In this document: positions 1 to 12,600 of the stretch, piece by piece | Numbering within the stretch: position 1 is the stretch's first letter | How the letters are laid out: each line of letters begins with the position of its first letter | NCBI GenBank assembly: GCA_013297745.1 | Contig: JAAFIM010000013.1 | Span: 1 to 64,000 of the forward strand | Origin: Chitinophagales bacterium | GTDB taxonomy: Bacteria; Bacteroidota; Bacteroidia; Chitinophagales; Saprospiraceae | Direction: 5' to 3' | Length of the DNA: 64,000 nt | Translations under genes and position numbers: made by a program | Notes under the pieces: generated by a model | The model's database searches: none | What the model was told of the DNA's origin: nothing | The model's input: the letters and a program-made list of their open reading frames with translations, nothing else

Positions 1-322
1 AACTTAAATTTGTTTCCACTTGCAACAGTTTCACATCAAATTCTGTAGTATCTGTGTCTACTTGGCTTTCAGTTTGGGGTTCGTCCATAACCAAAGCATC
101 CAAATAAGCCAGATATTCGTTAAAGTGGGCTTGGTCGGTAAATTTCAACATACCGTTTTGCACGCTGGGCATAGTCGGCAAGCTGCGGAAACCTCCATTG
201 GAAGGCATAGGAAATGTTTTATTATTAGATTGAAGCAAACTTTCCGCCTGTTCTTTTTGGCAAGCGGTGAAAAATAGGGCGGCTGACATCGTTAGCGCAG
301 CCAAAAGATTAGTTTTTAGCAT
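1..322 (-). CDS. Lipoprotein, N-terminal part (runs off the window)
   Basis: The reading frame begins at ATG 322 on the minus strand and is open to base 1, so only the first 107 residues are present. The start MLKTNLLAALTMSAALFFTAC is a lipoprotein signal with a lipobox ending FFTAC at about residues 17-21, so the mature protein should be lipid-anchored. The segment after it contains NGMLKFTDQAHFNEYLAYL, a pattern I associate with small Bacteroidota secreted or lipoproteins, but I cannot name the family. A well-formed Bacteroidota promoter lies at 493-524, giving an unusually long 5' leader of about 165 nt that can form several hairpins. The function is unknown. Confidence 0.8.
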   Translation of the reverse strand, partial: MLKTNLLAALTMSAALFFTACQKEQAESLLQSNNKTFPMPSNGGFRSLPTMPSVQNGMLKFTDQAHFNEYLAYLDALVMDEPQTESQVDTDTTEFDVKLLQVETNLS

Positions 323-369
323 TTTATCTGCTGTTTTTGTTATAAATGTTTTAGATTTTAAAAACAAGT

Positions 370-394
370 AGAATGTTTGCTATGCAAACATTCT
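370..394 (-). promoter_or_regulatory. Perfect 11-bp hairpin in the leader of the truncated lipoprotein gene
   Basis: Arms AGAATGTTTGC (370-380) and GCAAACATTCT (384-394) are exactly complementary around a 3-nt loop. It lies 48 nt upstream of the lipoprotein start. It could be an mRNA leader structure or an operator dyad. No T-run follows it on the minus strand, so it is not an ordinary terminator. Confidence 0.55.
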
Positions 395-436
395 ATAACA
401 GAATATGCTATGCTTAGTCTATACAAAAAGGAAATT

Positions 437-463
437 CCCGCGTAAGCGGGCGAGTTGGCCAAC
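437..463 (-). promoter_or_regulatory. Leader hairpins (possible attenuator)
   Basis: CCCGC-GTAA-GCGGG (437-450) is a compact tetraloop hairpin and GTTGGCCAAC (454-463) is a palindrome. Read on the minus strand, they lie just downstream of the lipoprotein promoter, and the first is followed by AATTTCC and a run of five T. This layout is compatible with transcription attenuation. That is inference only. The rest of the 323-647 intergenic stretch holds the promoter, the 370-394 hairpin and the terminator of the adhesin gene; no gene is seen. Confidence 0.4.
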
Positions 464-492
464 TGTTTTATTTGTTTTTATATTTGACAGCG

Positions 493-524
493 CAAAGGTA
501 AAGCGAGTTTTTTATCCCACCAAA
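493..524 (-). promoter_or_regulatory. Promoter of the truncated lipoprotein gene
   Basis: On the minus strand TTTG (524-521), exactly 20 nt, then TACCTTTG (500-493). This fits the Bacteroidota primary-sigma consensus TTTG-N19/21-TAnnTTTG. Transcription would start near 487, leaving a leader of about 165 nt before ATG 322. Confidence 0.7.
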
Positions 525-584
525 TTTTTTTTATAAAAAAGCAAAAATTTAATATTGGCTTAACATTAAAAATTACAAAATATA

Positions 585-625
585 ATAAAAAAAAGCAACT
601 GCAGCACGTAGCTACAGTTGCTTTT
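585..625 (-). terminator. Terminator of giant adhesin gene 1
   Basis: An 11-bp perfect stem (AAAAGCAACTG at 591-601 with CAGTTGCTTTT at 615-625) lies about 23 nt beyond the stop codon of the giant gene and runs into a T-tract on the minus strand. Confidence 0.85.
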
Positions 626-647
626 GTCATTTTATCAAAAAGTATAA

Positions 648-3600
648 TTAAGGTCTTTGTATAATCACCTGTCGTTGTGTGCGAACTCTATCGTTTCCGA
701 TAATAAAGAAGTAAGAAGCGGCAGGATAATCGCGGGTATCAATTTGTATATTTTGAGTGCCAGCGTTAGCTTGTCCCGACTGCATCGTTTGCCCCAACAC
801 GTTCACCAATTGCCATTGATAATCAGTAGCCAAAGGTTGTTCAAACTGAACGGTAAAGTTATCTACTGCGGGATTGGGGAACAATTTGCAGGTAGAAGTT
901 TCTTTATCGTGGTTTGGACGCAAAGGTATTACTGTAGTCAAAGAATCGTAAGCATAAATCGTCAAATCGCGGGTAGTCGCCACCTGATAAACTTCAGGGT
1001 TGGATTCGTCCCCATTCTGTATAAACACTACAGCCGACAACAACGAAATTGTACTTGGCAAATTGATTGTGCTTGTGTAACTTTCGCTGAAACTAATCTG
1101 CTGCCCTTGCCACCAACTGCCCAAATACTGCTCACCTGCAGGTGTAGGCAACATTTTGCGCATAACGCCCATTAGCTCGTACTGAACGCTATTTTGATTT
1201 AACAATTGGCAAGGTATGCTATCTTCCACTATCACCGCATAGAAGCGATAATCGTCTGTGGGCATAGGTTTGGTAGCTTGGAACGAAGCCGAAACGCTGA
1301 TTTCACCTGTGGCTGTGTTGATAGACAATGGGTCAACAAACACGTTGAAAGCAGGGAATTGCAGCATATCCAAATCCACAGAATCTATATTCAAACCAGA
1401 AGTAGTCGCATCTCCGCGAGGTGTACCATCTACCAAAGCGCGATTGTCAAACTGTTGTACGCCATAGAATAAAGAACGAGCTGATACATCATTGAAAGAA
1501 ACCGCATTTTGTTGGTCATCCAAAGAACTTACTTCAGAATGGTACTGAATAAGGCTAAAATCGCGCCCGTTGTAGTTGTTGAATATCTGCCCATACAAAC
1601 CTTGGTCTACCAAATGCACATCAGGGTAAGCGAAATTGGTAAAATGCTCTACCAATACATTGCGCCCACGCTCACCTATCCATACGCTATCAAAAGCAAA
1701 ACCTTGAGGTTGGTCAACTAAAACGGTATTGGCAGTGGTAGCAAAAGATATACGGAAACGCACATTTTCGCGCCCAGCAAAACTATCCAAACGATAGCGA
1801 GAATTTTCCCAACCATTGCTAATTCCAGTCCAACCTGTAGGATTGAGGGTAGAACGCTGCGAACCAGGGCGAGATAACAAGAAGTCGGATTGATACCAAC
1901 GCTGGCCTTTATTGATAGAACCCACTGCATACCAATTATCATCCACAGGATTATAAGCCTCCAATACAGCCCCATCAATACCAGGGGTCATATCTCTCCA
2001 AATATCCAAAGAAATCATTGGTCTCCAAGTGCGGCTAAAGTCAAAACAAGGGCTATAAACGTGCGCTCTTTCGTCCAAGTTGTAAACATTATCACTAGTA
2101 GCGTGTGTAACCCAAGCTTTATTGCCTGCGTCTTGTATGTGTCCGTTCAACAAATCGGCATATTGCCAAGTAGTGTCCGTGCGTGAGGTGTCGTTATTAC
2201 CAAATTTTTCCTGTTGTGGCAACCAACCCCCATTTGAGAGTTGGAAATCTTCCACGTAAGGAGCAGCATATCTGTCCAAAACCACCAATGGAGAAACCAA
2301 AAGCGGGTTAGAAACTGATACTTGGCAGAAACCTTGATTGGTAACGGTCAAAATTGGGTTCAAATAACCCGTATTGCTGTTGTAAGTATGAGTTTGGTTG
2401 GGGATAACCGCGCCCGATGAGGGGATTACTGTGGTGGTATTGCCGTCGCCAAAAGCCCAAACTACCCGCGTAATACTGTCAAAACTTGGGTCAAAATTGC
2501 CTAAAGTTGGGTTGAAAGTTATCAACTGCCCAGCACAACCACCCACTACGGTAAAGTTGACGTCTGGAGTGTGGTACAAGGTTACATCCTTGAATCTCGT
2601 GTCTGTACAACCAAACGCGTTGGTGTAAGTGTAAGTAATTCTTCGTGGTCCTGCTTCCGAATTCAAATCCAACGTGTCGGGTTGAATAATGCTCGTAACG
2701 GGCAAGTTGTCGGAGAAAATCCCCCCAACAGGCGTAACCAAATTATTAGAACCCAAATGCAATAGCGAATCTTGGTTGCAATATACAGAATCCATATTAA
2801 ACACAATCCTTGGGAATGGGCGCACTTGGAACGTGTCTGTGCCCGTGCTGGTACAACCCCTCAAATTGGTGAAAGTATAAAATACATCGTAATGGATTGG
2901 CGTTTGCGCCGTCGCTGCTGTTGTGTCCATCAATTGGCTTGGGTCTATATAATAGAAACTACTATCTACTTGTATAGTGTCTGTATTGAATGTATTGGTA
3001 ATCTGCAAATAACCAGAACCTGGATAATAAGGCGGATTAGCCAATAACAAACTACCCGTTTCGTTCTCGCAATATGCTCTATCATTGGGCAAACCAGTGA
3101 AGAAAATCACAGGAACTGTGTCAATTCTAAACGAATCCGTAATCGTAGCTTCACAATTGGGCACATCAGGGTTTCTAAAATAATAGCTTACATAATGCCA
3201 ACCTGCGCCCATACTTGCGGGTTGTAGTCTGTCTCCCAAACCAAAACCTCCTCCAGATGCGGTCATTATACCCTGGTTGAAAGCTATAGTGGTATCTACC
3301 CAAACATTACCCATTGCACCTATCAACTGACGATGTTGTACACGAATAAATTTGTCTGGGTCGTTCAAACATAAGCTATCAGGCAAACGCACAGAATCAG
3401 CTACCAAATCAAAACTCAATCTTAATCTACCTTGTACTCTTGTGGTAAATCTGGTTGTGTCCACACAACCGTTGGCTGCTGTATAAATGTAAGATATGGT
3501 CGTATTGCCCACTCTACCCAGCACCGTTACTGCAGAGTCCGCTTTCCATTGCGCTACTCCAGCCCCTGCGTTGCCATTTGTAACCCCTGCCCCTGTAAAA

Positions 3601-6600
3601 TAACCCGAAACAGGCAATCCGCGTGGATTGACAGCAGCCACATTAAGCACAGTAGGAACTGCGCCCTCACAATATGCTGTATCCAAACTAACAATATGCG
3701 CACTATCAGGAATACCCACAACAGTAACCGTGTCATAAATCGTACTCACACACTGATTGAGTGGGTCGCGGTAGCGATAAGACATAATTTCAGTACCCAA
3801 ACGGCGTGGGGTAAATCTTAAATCTACACTGGTATTAAAGGCTATATTATTCGCCACGTTTCCACCTAAAGTCATATTGGTAGTATCAGTACCTAATATC
3901 CTTGTAAAATTGAAAACACCCCCAGCAGGATTAGCAGACAAAGGCACTGAAGGTGCATTGTTGCAATAACTAGGCGATAAACTAGCCATCGTCACAGTCG
4001 GATGCGCTTTGATAGTCACAGGTATCACCACACTATCCACACAACTACGGGTATCGCTAAATGTATATTTAATGTTATAATTGCCTGCAGGTATAGAACT
4101 TGGTATAAATCTGAAAGTCGAATCGTTGCCTGGTATACTAGCGATGCCCGCACCTGATAGAGAACCAATACCAAACTGACAATTAGCTGCTGATATTTGA
4201 CGTACAATCACAGTATCCAAAGAAATCCAACGGGTCGTTCTACCCGCAGAATAGGCATGGAAAGCAAAATTATAATTCCCGTTGGCTGGGGCTATAAAAC
4301 TATGCGACTGTAAAGTATAAAAACCAGCATAATTATCGTCTAATATAGGGAAATTGGCTAGTATAGTGCTTTGTCCGCCCACATTCTGCCCTTGTCCTAC
4401 AGTAACCTTCATTGCGGCATCTGCACAAGTAGGGCAATTGCGAGGCCCTACACGCAACCAGTACTCTATTTGATAAGTCCCGCCTGCCACCATTGGAATG
4501 TTACGAGTATAAACCCAAGTATTTTGTGGCTGTGAGACAGTATCTACAAAAGCTACCCCATAACCATTTACATAACGCTGTCCCCAACCAGAAGAAGCAG
4601 GGTTGATATTTTGAAAAAACCAACCAGCCGGCAATTGGGGCAAATCAAAACCTTCTCGCATCAATTCTCCTCCACTAGCGCCTACACATACAGGCGAAGG
4701 CAAGGTTTGGAATATAAACGCACCATCATTAGTACAAAACTCTGTGGTAGCAAAGGTATCAATTCTTACCGTTGGCAAAGGATAAACTTGGAACGTATCT
4801 CTTGCTTCAGTTACACAACCAAAACTATCCGTAACTTGGTGGATAACCAATTGCGAGCCTGGTGTGGTCAATGTGGGCGTAAAGTATAATTGTCCAGCCA
4901 CTCGCGGCTGGGAAACTCCATTAACCAATAAAATGGCTGTCATTGCTCCCGCCGAACTGGTATTTACCAAATCAGGCAAAGCAGAATTACAATAAGCATC
5001 TTGGCCACTTGCTGTGCTAAATGCAGGGCTTATAGGCTCAGGAATTTTAAACCTAAACGTATCTCTGCTGCGGCAGGCTACCCCATTGAGGGTATAAATC
5101 AGCACGTAATCAGTGTTGGCAGTTTCGTTTTGATGTACCTGGAACGAATTAAGTATATTATTGGGCAATATATTCTCCGTAGCATAAGCGCCCGTTCCGC
5201 CCACTAAACTAAACACACCGCCTGAGGGGGTTCCAACCACTAAATTATCTGTATTATCTTCGCAATATACACGAGACAAAGCAGCCACTGGTATATCTAC
5301 AGCTACTGTATCTTCTATAAATAGAGGCTTCATATAAGAAGCTATAACGTATTGCACCGTATCAAAAGGTACGACACCGTTAAACTCTACCCTTCTATAC
5401 CAATATTGTATCAAAATAGAATCTCTTCGCAATTGTGGTATAGTTGGGGACGCATCTCTTGGCGTATATCTAAATATCTCCAAACCAACGTTGCCGTTGA
5501 TAGTATCCAAATAGCGGTTGGGTAAAGCTATGCTGTCGCGGGTTCTAACCACCATCGTATTGAATGTATCCCGATAAGTGACCCCACCACCCAAGGCAAT
5601 AGGAGTATTGCCACTGTATGGATAAGCCGCATCTCTATTGAATGTGACTGGATTTATATTTCTACAAATTGTATCCGCCAAAGGCAAAGCTGTAGGAGCA
5701 GGCAAGACAGTGATATTATTGGAAACCGTATTTACACAAATTCCATTCACTATGCTGTAAGTCAGCGTATGCACACCAACACCAGCGTTGGCAGGCAAAA
5801 ATTCATCTGGGTCACCAGCAGGAGCGGTAAAGCTACCACCATAACGCACATCGTGTAATTGCACCCCCGCTCTAATTGTTGTATCTCTCAACCATCTAGC
5901 AGGACTTGCAGCATGCGGAGAAACTCTAGCCACTAGATTTTCTAAGCGCTCACGCGATTGCGAAACAGAGATATTATTGAACGAAACAGAAGTCAAATTC
6001 ACAGAACGCCCAACCACCAATTGGGTTGAAGTATCAGGGAAAGGACATGCATTTCCATTCGAATAACTTGAGGTGTATTGATACACAACCCTCATCGTAT
6101 CTATACCCAAACTATCATATTGACTAAACGGTATAAGCGAAGGATTAAGCGCATTACCCAAAAATGCAGCTATTCGCATAGTATCAGCTGACGGTACAAC
6201 TGGAGTAATAGCTGGGTTGCGATAACTTTGCAAAATAAACATTCCACCCAATGGAGTTCCGATTAAATTGATAGGATTTCCGTTTGAGCAAATTGTATTG
6301 GGTAATCCAGAGAAGCTTAGCGGTTCGTTATGAATTTGCAAAAATGGGGTAAGCGCTGTATCTAACGTTCCGTTAGCACGGTTGCCAATTAATCTGACAA
6401 AAGAACCTTTGCCTATATCTGGCACTACAAAACGAAGCGTTTGCTGAAAGACTGTGCTGCCACCAAAATTTTGACGCGTTAAAGTCGAATCGAAAATCAT
6501 ATTGGTGTAGGCGTCTTGTTGATTAAATATAGACACCGAAGTTACACTAAAAGCATAATTAGCTGTATTTATACGCAACGTATCCCCCACACAAGCCTCA

Positions 6601-9600
6601 TAAGGTACAGATTGTGGATTTGTATTAACGATATTGACTGTAGCCACATCCAATACTCTCAAGAGAGAAGAGGTAGTAAAGGTACAACCAGCAGCTGTAT
6701 AACTATAAGTAACCTGATAATTGCCTGGTAGCACTGTAGACGGATTAAATATATTTCTGCGAGGTGCATTAGTGAGCCCAGGATTTGTAACCGTATAAGC
6801 AAATAAAGGCACTATACTATATACCCCTGAAGGATTAGTATGTTGAGTGGTTGGCAACAAGCCTGCACCCAACACATCTAAATCTACTGGCCCGCCACTT
6901 GCAGCCAATTGATTGGATGGCATAAAATTTAATGAAAATCCAGCTACTGCGGATACAGGCGTAACTTGGATGATATTAGAAGTATCCAAACAATTTGTGG
7001 CTGTATCTCTCAATACTATAGCATAGCCTCCTGATGTAATCGCGCTATAAGTTGGCAAAGTTGCTCCAGGTATAAACCGTAAATCAGTTAAAGCAAACGG
7101 AGGTCCAACACTATCAATCATCCATTGGTAGGTACACGAAGAACAAAGAGTACGCAACCTTAGAGGCGCTCCATTGCCCGCACAAGAATTAGTAATAGTG
7201 GTATTGGCGGTAATCGCATCCTCTACTATAGCTCCAAGGGCTGCTAGCGGATTTAACGAAAACGGCGGGCTTACTGCTCCACAAGTACTTCCTTGAGATA
7301 CAGAAACTGTATAACCACTCGCTGTAGTTACTGTAATCGCAGAATAAATCCTTCTTGGAGTCATAGTATCCATACCATTGGCTGTAATAGTTGTTAAACT
7401 ATTTGACCATTGATACCTACAGCCTATACAAGGTGTTACACTCAAGCCAATGGGATTATTGCCACAAATAGAAGACGCTGTACCTTGTATAACAGGCGCA
7501 ATAATAACCTCCTTAACAGTGTCAATTTCAGAATCTTGCACACAGCCGCTTGAACTTCTCACCTGTACACGATACAAGCCAGCAGAATCAGCAGTTATTG
7601 TATTGATAGTTGTAACTTGTATCAAACTACCATTTCTAAACCAATTGTATAAACAGCCACCCGCACATTTATTAGTAGGAGTTACCCCTGCTGTCAATGT
7701 AATAGCTGCCCCATTGCACACCACCCCTGAATTGGTTTCACTTAATGTTACCTGGTAGCCGCCAGTGATAATAACCTGTTGTGCAGAAGTATCAGAACAA
7801 CCAGAAGCATACAACACAGCCACCCTGTAAAGTCCTGTATCTATTACCGTATAAAAACTATCATTTAATGCCCCATAAATAGGCTGATATGGACTGTTTA
7901 TGTTGGGGCTTCTCAACCAAGTATAACTGCAGCCTGGGCAACTAGAAGTGCGCAAAACAGGGCTAATGCCATTACAATATTCTGTAGAGTTGGTAATAAT
8001 AGAAGGAACTATTACATTTTGAGCATTTATTGTAACTGTATTTGATTGTGTTTGACAACTGCCAATTTGTACTATAGCATAATAATTGCCTGTTTGACTG
8101 ACCGTTATAGTGTAATTGCTGTTATTAAGAGTAGTAATAGGGATATTATTTCTATACCAGCGATATTGGCAACCCAAACAAATAGAAACGGATAGTGTGG
8201 TTACATCACCTGCGCAGATATTTGACCGATTTGCTACAGCAGTCGCAGAAGTGAGACTAGTTAACGACACTGCTGCTATCCCAGTCAATGCTCGACAGCC
8301 ATTGATATTTGTAACTTCAGCATGGTAATTGCCATCTTGTGTAGCATAATAAACTGCGCTAAGCGCAGTTGGAATCAATACCCCATCTTTATACCAACTA
8401 TATTCAGTAGCACCTGCCATAGTAGTTAGTGGCAAAGAATCGCCTATACAAATTGTTCCTGTACCGTTAGGTGCAGGTAATGCTAATAACGGCGATAGTA
8501 AAACCGTAATACTGTTTGAAACAGCTGTACAACCATTTGGATAAGTAACTATTAAACTGTATACATTTGTACTAGCAGCATTAAAATTAAATTGTTCTGT
8601 ATAAGTAGCTGCTGTAGCTGCTGAAATGGGTATATTTGGATTACCTCCTCTTTGGGCATACCATTGGTATTGGAACGCTGGATTATATAATGTGTTAAAT
8701 TGTATAGTATCTCCACTGTTACAAACGGTGGTTCTTGCTGCGCTAATAATTGGAGCAGCGAAAGAGTCCTGCTGCGTAGATGCAATAGTAGAATAATATC
8801 TGCACTGCTGCGCATTTTGTATCACTGCAAAAAAGCTGCCTGGCGCTACTGTTGTACTAAATTGTCTAGTACTAGCTAAGGAGAGTGTGGGTGCCGAGGT
8901 TGAGAACCATTGATAAGTGCAACCAACACAAGGAGGTACAGAAATTGTTGCTGCGCTACCTTGACAAACGCTATAGGGATTGGCTGTAGCTATAGAATTG
9001 TAGCCTATAGGAGCAGAAACAACCATAATTGGATTCGATAGTCCCGAACATCCAGTAGCAGAGTCAGACGCTTGCAAATAATACCCACCAGGACCTGTAA
9101 TTGCAATAAATGGTAATGTAGCGTTAGTATTCCAGTTTAACGAAGGATTTGGGTTCATACTTGTAGTCCGCAAATACAAAGTATCAGTCTGCCCAACACA
9201 AAGGTTAATTTGAGTCGGTGGAGGTCCCAGAGAGGCGGATGATAAATCTATTATAGGATTCGGGCGGGGATTTAGCACGACTGTTACCGTATCGCGAACA
9301 ATACAATTGTTAGACGATACTGAAATGTAGGCATCCCCTGGGTTTGTGGTGCTGATAATCTGTGTAGTCTCACCAGTTGACCATAAATAGTCACAAGCAT
9401 CACACACTCCTACAGTTTGAGCTATCAAAGCTGCTGAAGAGCCCACACAAATTTCTACATTATCCTGCATTTGTAAAATGGGGACTTGCCTAGCTACAAT
9501 TTGAATAGAATCAATGGCAACACAATTAAAATTGTTGGTTGTTGAAACATATAAAACAGTATCTCTATTGATAGTAATTGAGCTAGCGGTGATAGTAGTT

Positions 9601-12600
9601 GCAGTCGATGTACCTGAAGGTATGGTTAGCGAGCCCGTATTGGATATAATTGAGTTAGAACTTTGGCGTTGATAGAGATATCGGGTTGCAGTTGACAACC
9701 CACAATCAGAACAAATATAAGTTGTCACTATCGTTTGGTTAGCACAAATGGTATCTTTGGTTTTTCCAGCTATTGTAGAATATGAGACGACGGGTGATGC
9801 TGTTGTAACTGTGTATGAAGCCTGCCCATCTGCATTGGGCACAAAATACACTTGAACTTGTGACGTAACGATATCATTGGGCTGACATTGACATCTTAGG
9901 GAAGTGGGTACGGTGTTATCAGGATTCCAAACAAAGGTTCGGCCAGCATCACAAGGAGCTAGCCCTGTACATTCAGCTGCGGCGCCACCTACTGATGAAG
10001 GAATATAACGGATTGGGGCTGGTCGAAATGTATCATATAAAGTTTCTGATATATATTTGCCCACTACAACAGAATAAACTGTATTTTCATTAGCAATTAT
10101 ATCTATTGTTTGTGTAGTTTCTCCAGTAGACCAAATAATTGACTCTTTAGTAGTATCCACTCCCAACACTTGGAGTTGCGCGGTTTCACCAGGACAAAAT
10201 TTGTCTTTATTCACCCCCCTGATAACAGGCTGCGAACAAGTATCAACTATTATATATATTGACTGTGTATCGCTACAACTTGTGTTACTAGGGTTTACTA
10301 CTCTAGCCCTATATCCGATAAGTGCAGGAAATGGACTGGGAAGTATATTTACAGCATTAAAGGTGTCCCTTATAGAATTTGTCGTAACTGTTATTGGTAC
10401 AAAAGGGGACAAGGGACCAGCTATCGGACTTATACTTCTCTCCCATGTGTAGAGGCTACCAGAACTACTATTTGAATTAATAATCAAAGGATAGCTTGAG
10501 CATACATTAGTATTGGCTAAAAGGGAAGTAATAACAGCACCATCCGATACGGAAACTGTATTGCTTGAAGCTGTAGCTGTGCAACCTAAATCATCTGTTA
10601 CAGTCACCACAAAATTTCTGTTACCAGGCACATCAAAAGAACTAACAATGATATTGGAATTTATAGTACTGCTTGGATTCCAAGTATAAGAATAAGTACG
10701 TGGGGCTACAGTAGACACGTTGGCTGTAACGGTCAATTCATTACCAGCGCAAATAGTATTGTTAGAGGCAGTCACTGCTCCTATAGAGGGGTTAGCGAGA
10801 ACGGATATTACAAATAGTTTGCTATATGCGCAACCATTTACACCAGTTCCTCTTAAATTCCAAAAACGGCTATCAGTAGGCGTTTGAAAATAACTAGAAG
10901 TATTCGACACAGGAGCAGTAGCACTATATGACCCAGAGGGCGCAGTGCTAGCATTCAAAATTGGCAGATTATCATATTCCCAAGAATATGTTCCGCATGA
11001 GGGATTACAAGACGGAACTGAAAGATTAATAGAACTCCCAGCACAGATAGTAACCCTCTCATAACTTTGAGAATTTTGATTCTGTGTGCCTGTAAATCCG
11101 TTTATTGTTGGCTCTGGTGATGGTATTTGATTTAATATAACATCTGCTGTACCTGTACAACCAGCCGTTGAGCCAGTGAGCCTAACTGTAGTATTAGCAA
11201 TTTGCGCACTATTACTAAATATACTCGAGCTACTTGTTGTGGTATTTGTTACTCCATTATTATTACCACCTAAGTAGCCCCAATTATAGGTAGTAGCAGT
11301 GACACTACTTGAATTACTGTTTGCATACAAAGTTCTATCCACCCCTTCGCAAGTACTAAGCGTTTGCCCATTTACACTCGCTCCTGCCGTAATTGTACTA
11401 ATTTCAATTATAGGGGTAGGCCTAACTGTTATAGAAAATGTGCCAGAAGCGGTACAAGAAAATGCAGCCCCACCAGATGGGGTATAGTTATTTTGTATGG
11501 CGACAGTATAATTTTGAGATAAACTTACTGCTGCTGTATTTTCAGTGGTCTGCAATATGGGAAAGTTAATTGACCCTGGCCCTGATGCGGGTGAGCCAAA
11601 GTTTACAGTCAGCCCAGTGGTGGGTGGGCCTAGTATATTGGGGGTTAGTGCTGTTGTTTGCCCTGTTCCGCCTGTTCCTGGTGTAATACTACCCACAACT
11701 ACAGTTGCAACATTTTCGCATATTGTTATTGCTGGAAAAGTTATAACAGGCCTTGCATATACTTTGAGACCTAAAACTCTCTCAGCTTTACATTTCGTGC
11801 TATTATTACTAACTTGTATTCTATGTAACGTGGTGGCGCCTGTAAGCGAACCCGCCCCTAAAGTAAAACTAGGGGTAGTAGTTGTGGGGGTTGCAGCGCC
11901 CAATGTACACGATGCTCCTCCCGAACAAATTCTCATTTCGTTAGCAGCTGCGCCATTATTAGTGATATCTATGGGCACTGATAGTGGGGTTGCACTCTCG
12001 CAAAGTGCAAGTGCATCAGTCTCTGAAGCTGATGGTGTTAGAACTTGTGTGCCACTTGGTAAGGGGATAGTAAAAGAAGGGGTTGGGCTTGTAGGCAATG
12101 CTGTACCTGTTACATAAGTGCCTGCGCAAACTCCAGTAGCAATGTTGAAATTAAACAAACTAGTAGCACCCGCATTGTAAGTAACAGAGGATACATTTGT
12201 ACCAATTGCAGGTTGTGACCAAGTAGCGTTTACAGCCGCACCGCCAGCTATTGCCAATGATGAAGTTATAGACCCCGAACAAAGCCCTGTAACAGAAGCA
12301 GCAGCGATGTTGGCAGCAAAGCTAGTTGGGTCTGTAAAATTAACTACAGTAGGGCTTAGCGAGTTGGCAGCATTAATCGTAAGTTGGCAAACAGGTGGAG
12401 TCCACCTATAAATAAGTCCATTAGGAATTGTCCAACCTGTTCCCGTTGATAATGCTGCGCTATTTGTGAGCCCTCCCAAAGTACCAGTCTGCCAACTACC
12501 CGCAGCGGAACGGGTGCGGTTATCGTAATCAGTGTTGTCGTTTCCTTTGAGTCCAACTTGCGCTGATAAAACTGTGGACATGCCTGTATTGGGTCCGTAG

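Noticed and set aside
11545-12117. 190-codon plus-strand open frame inside giant adhesin gene 1, and many similar antisense frames
   Set aside because: They lie opposite a continuous, domain-rich coding frame, have low-complexity products mirroring Thr/Ala/Gly codons, and have no promoter or homology signal. They are shadows.
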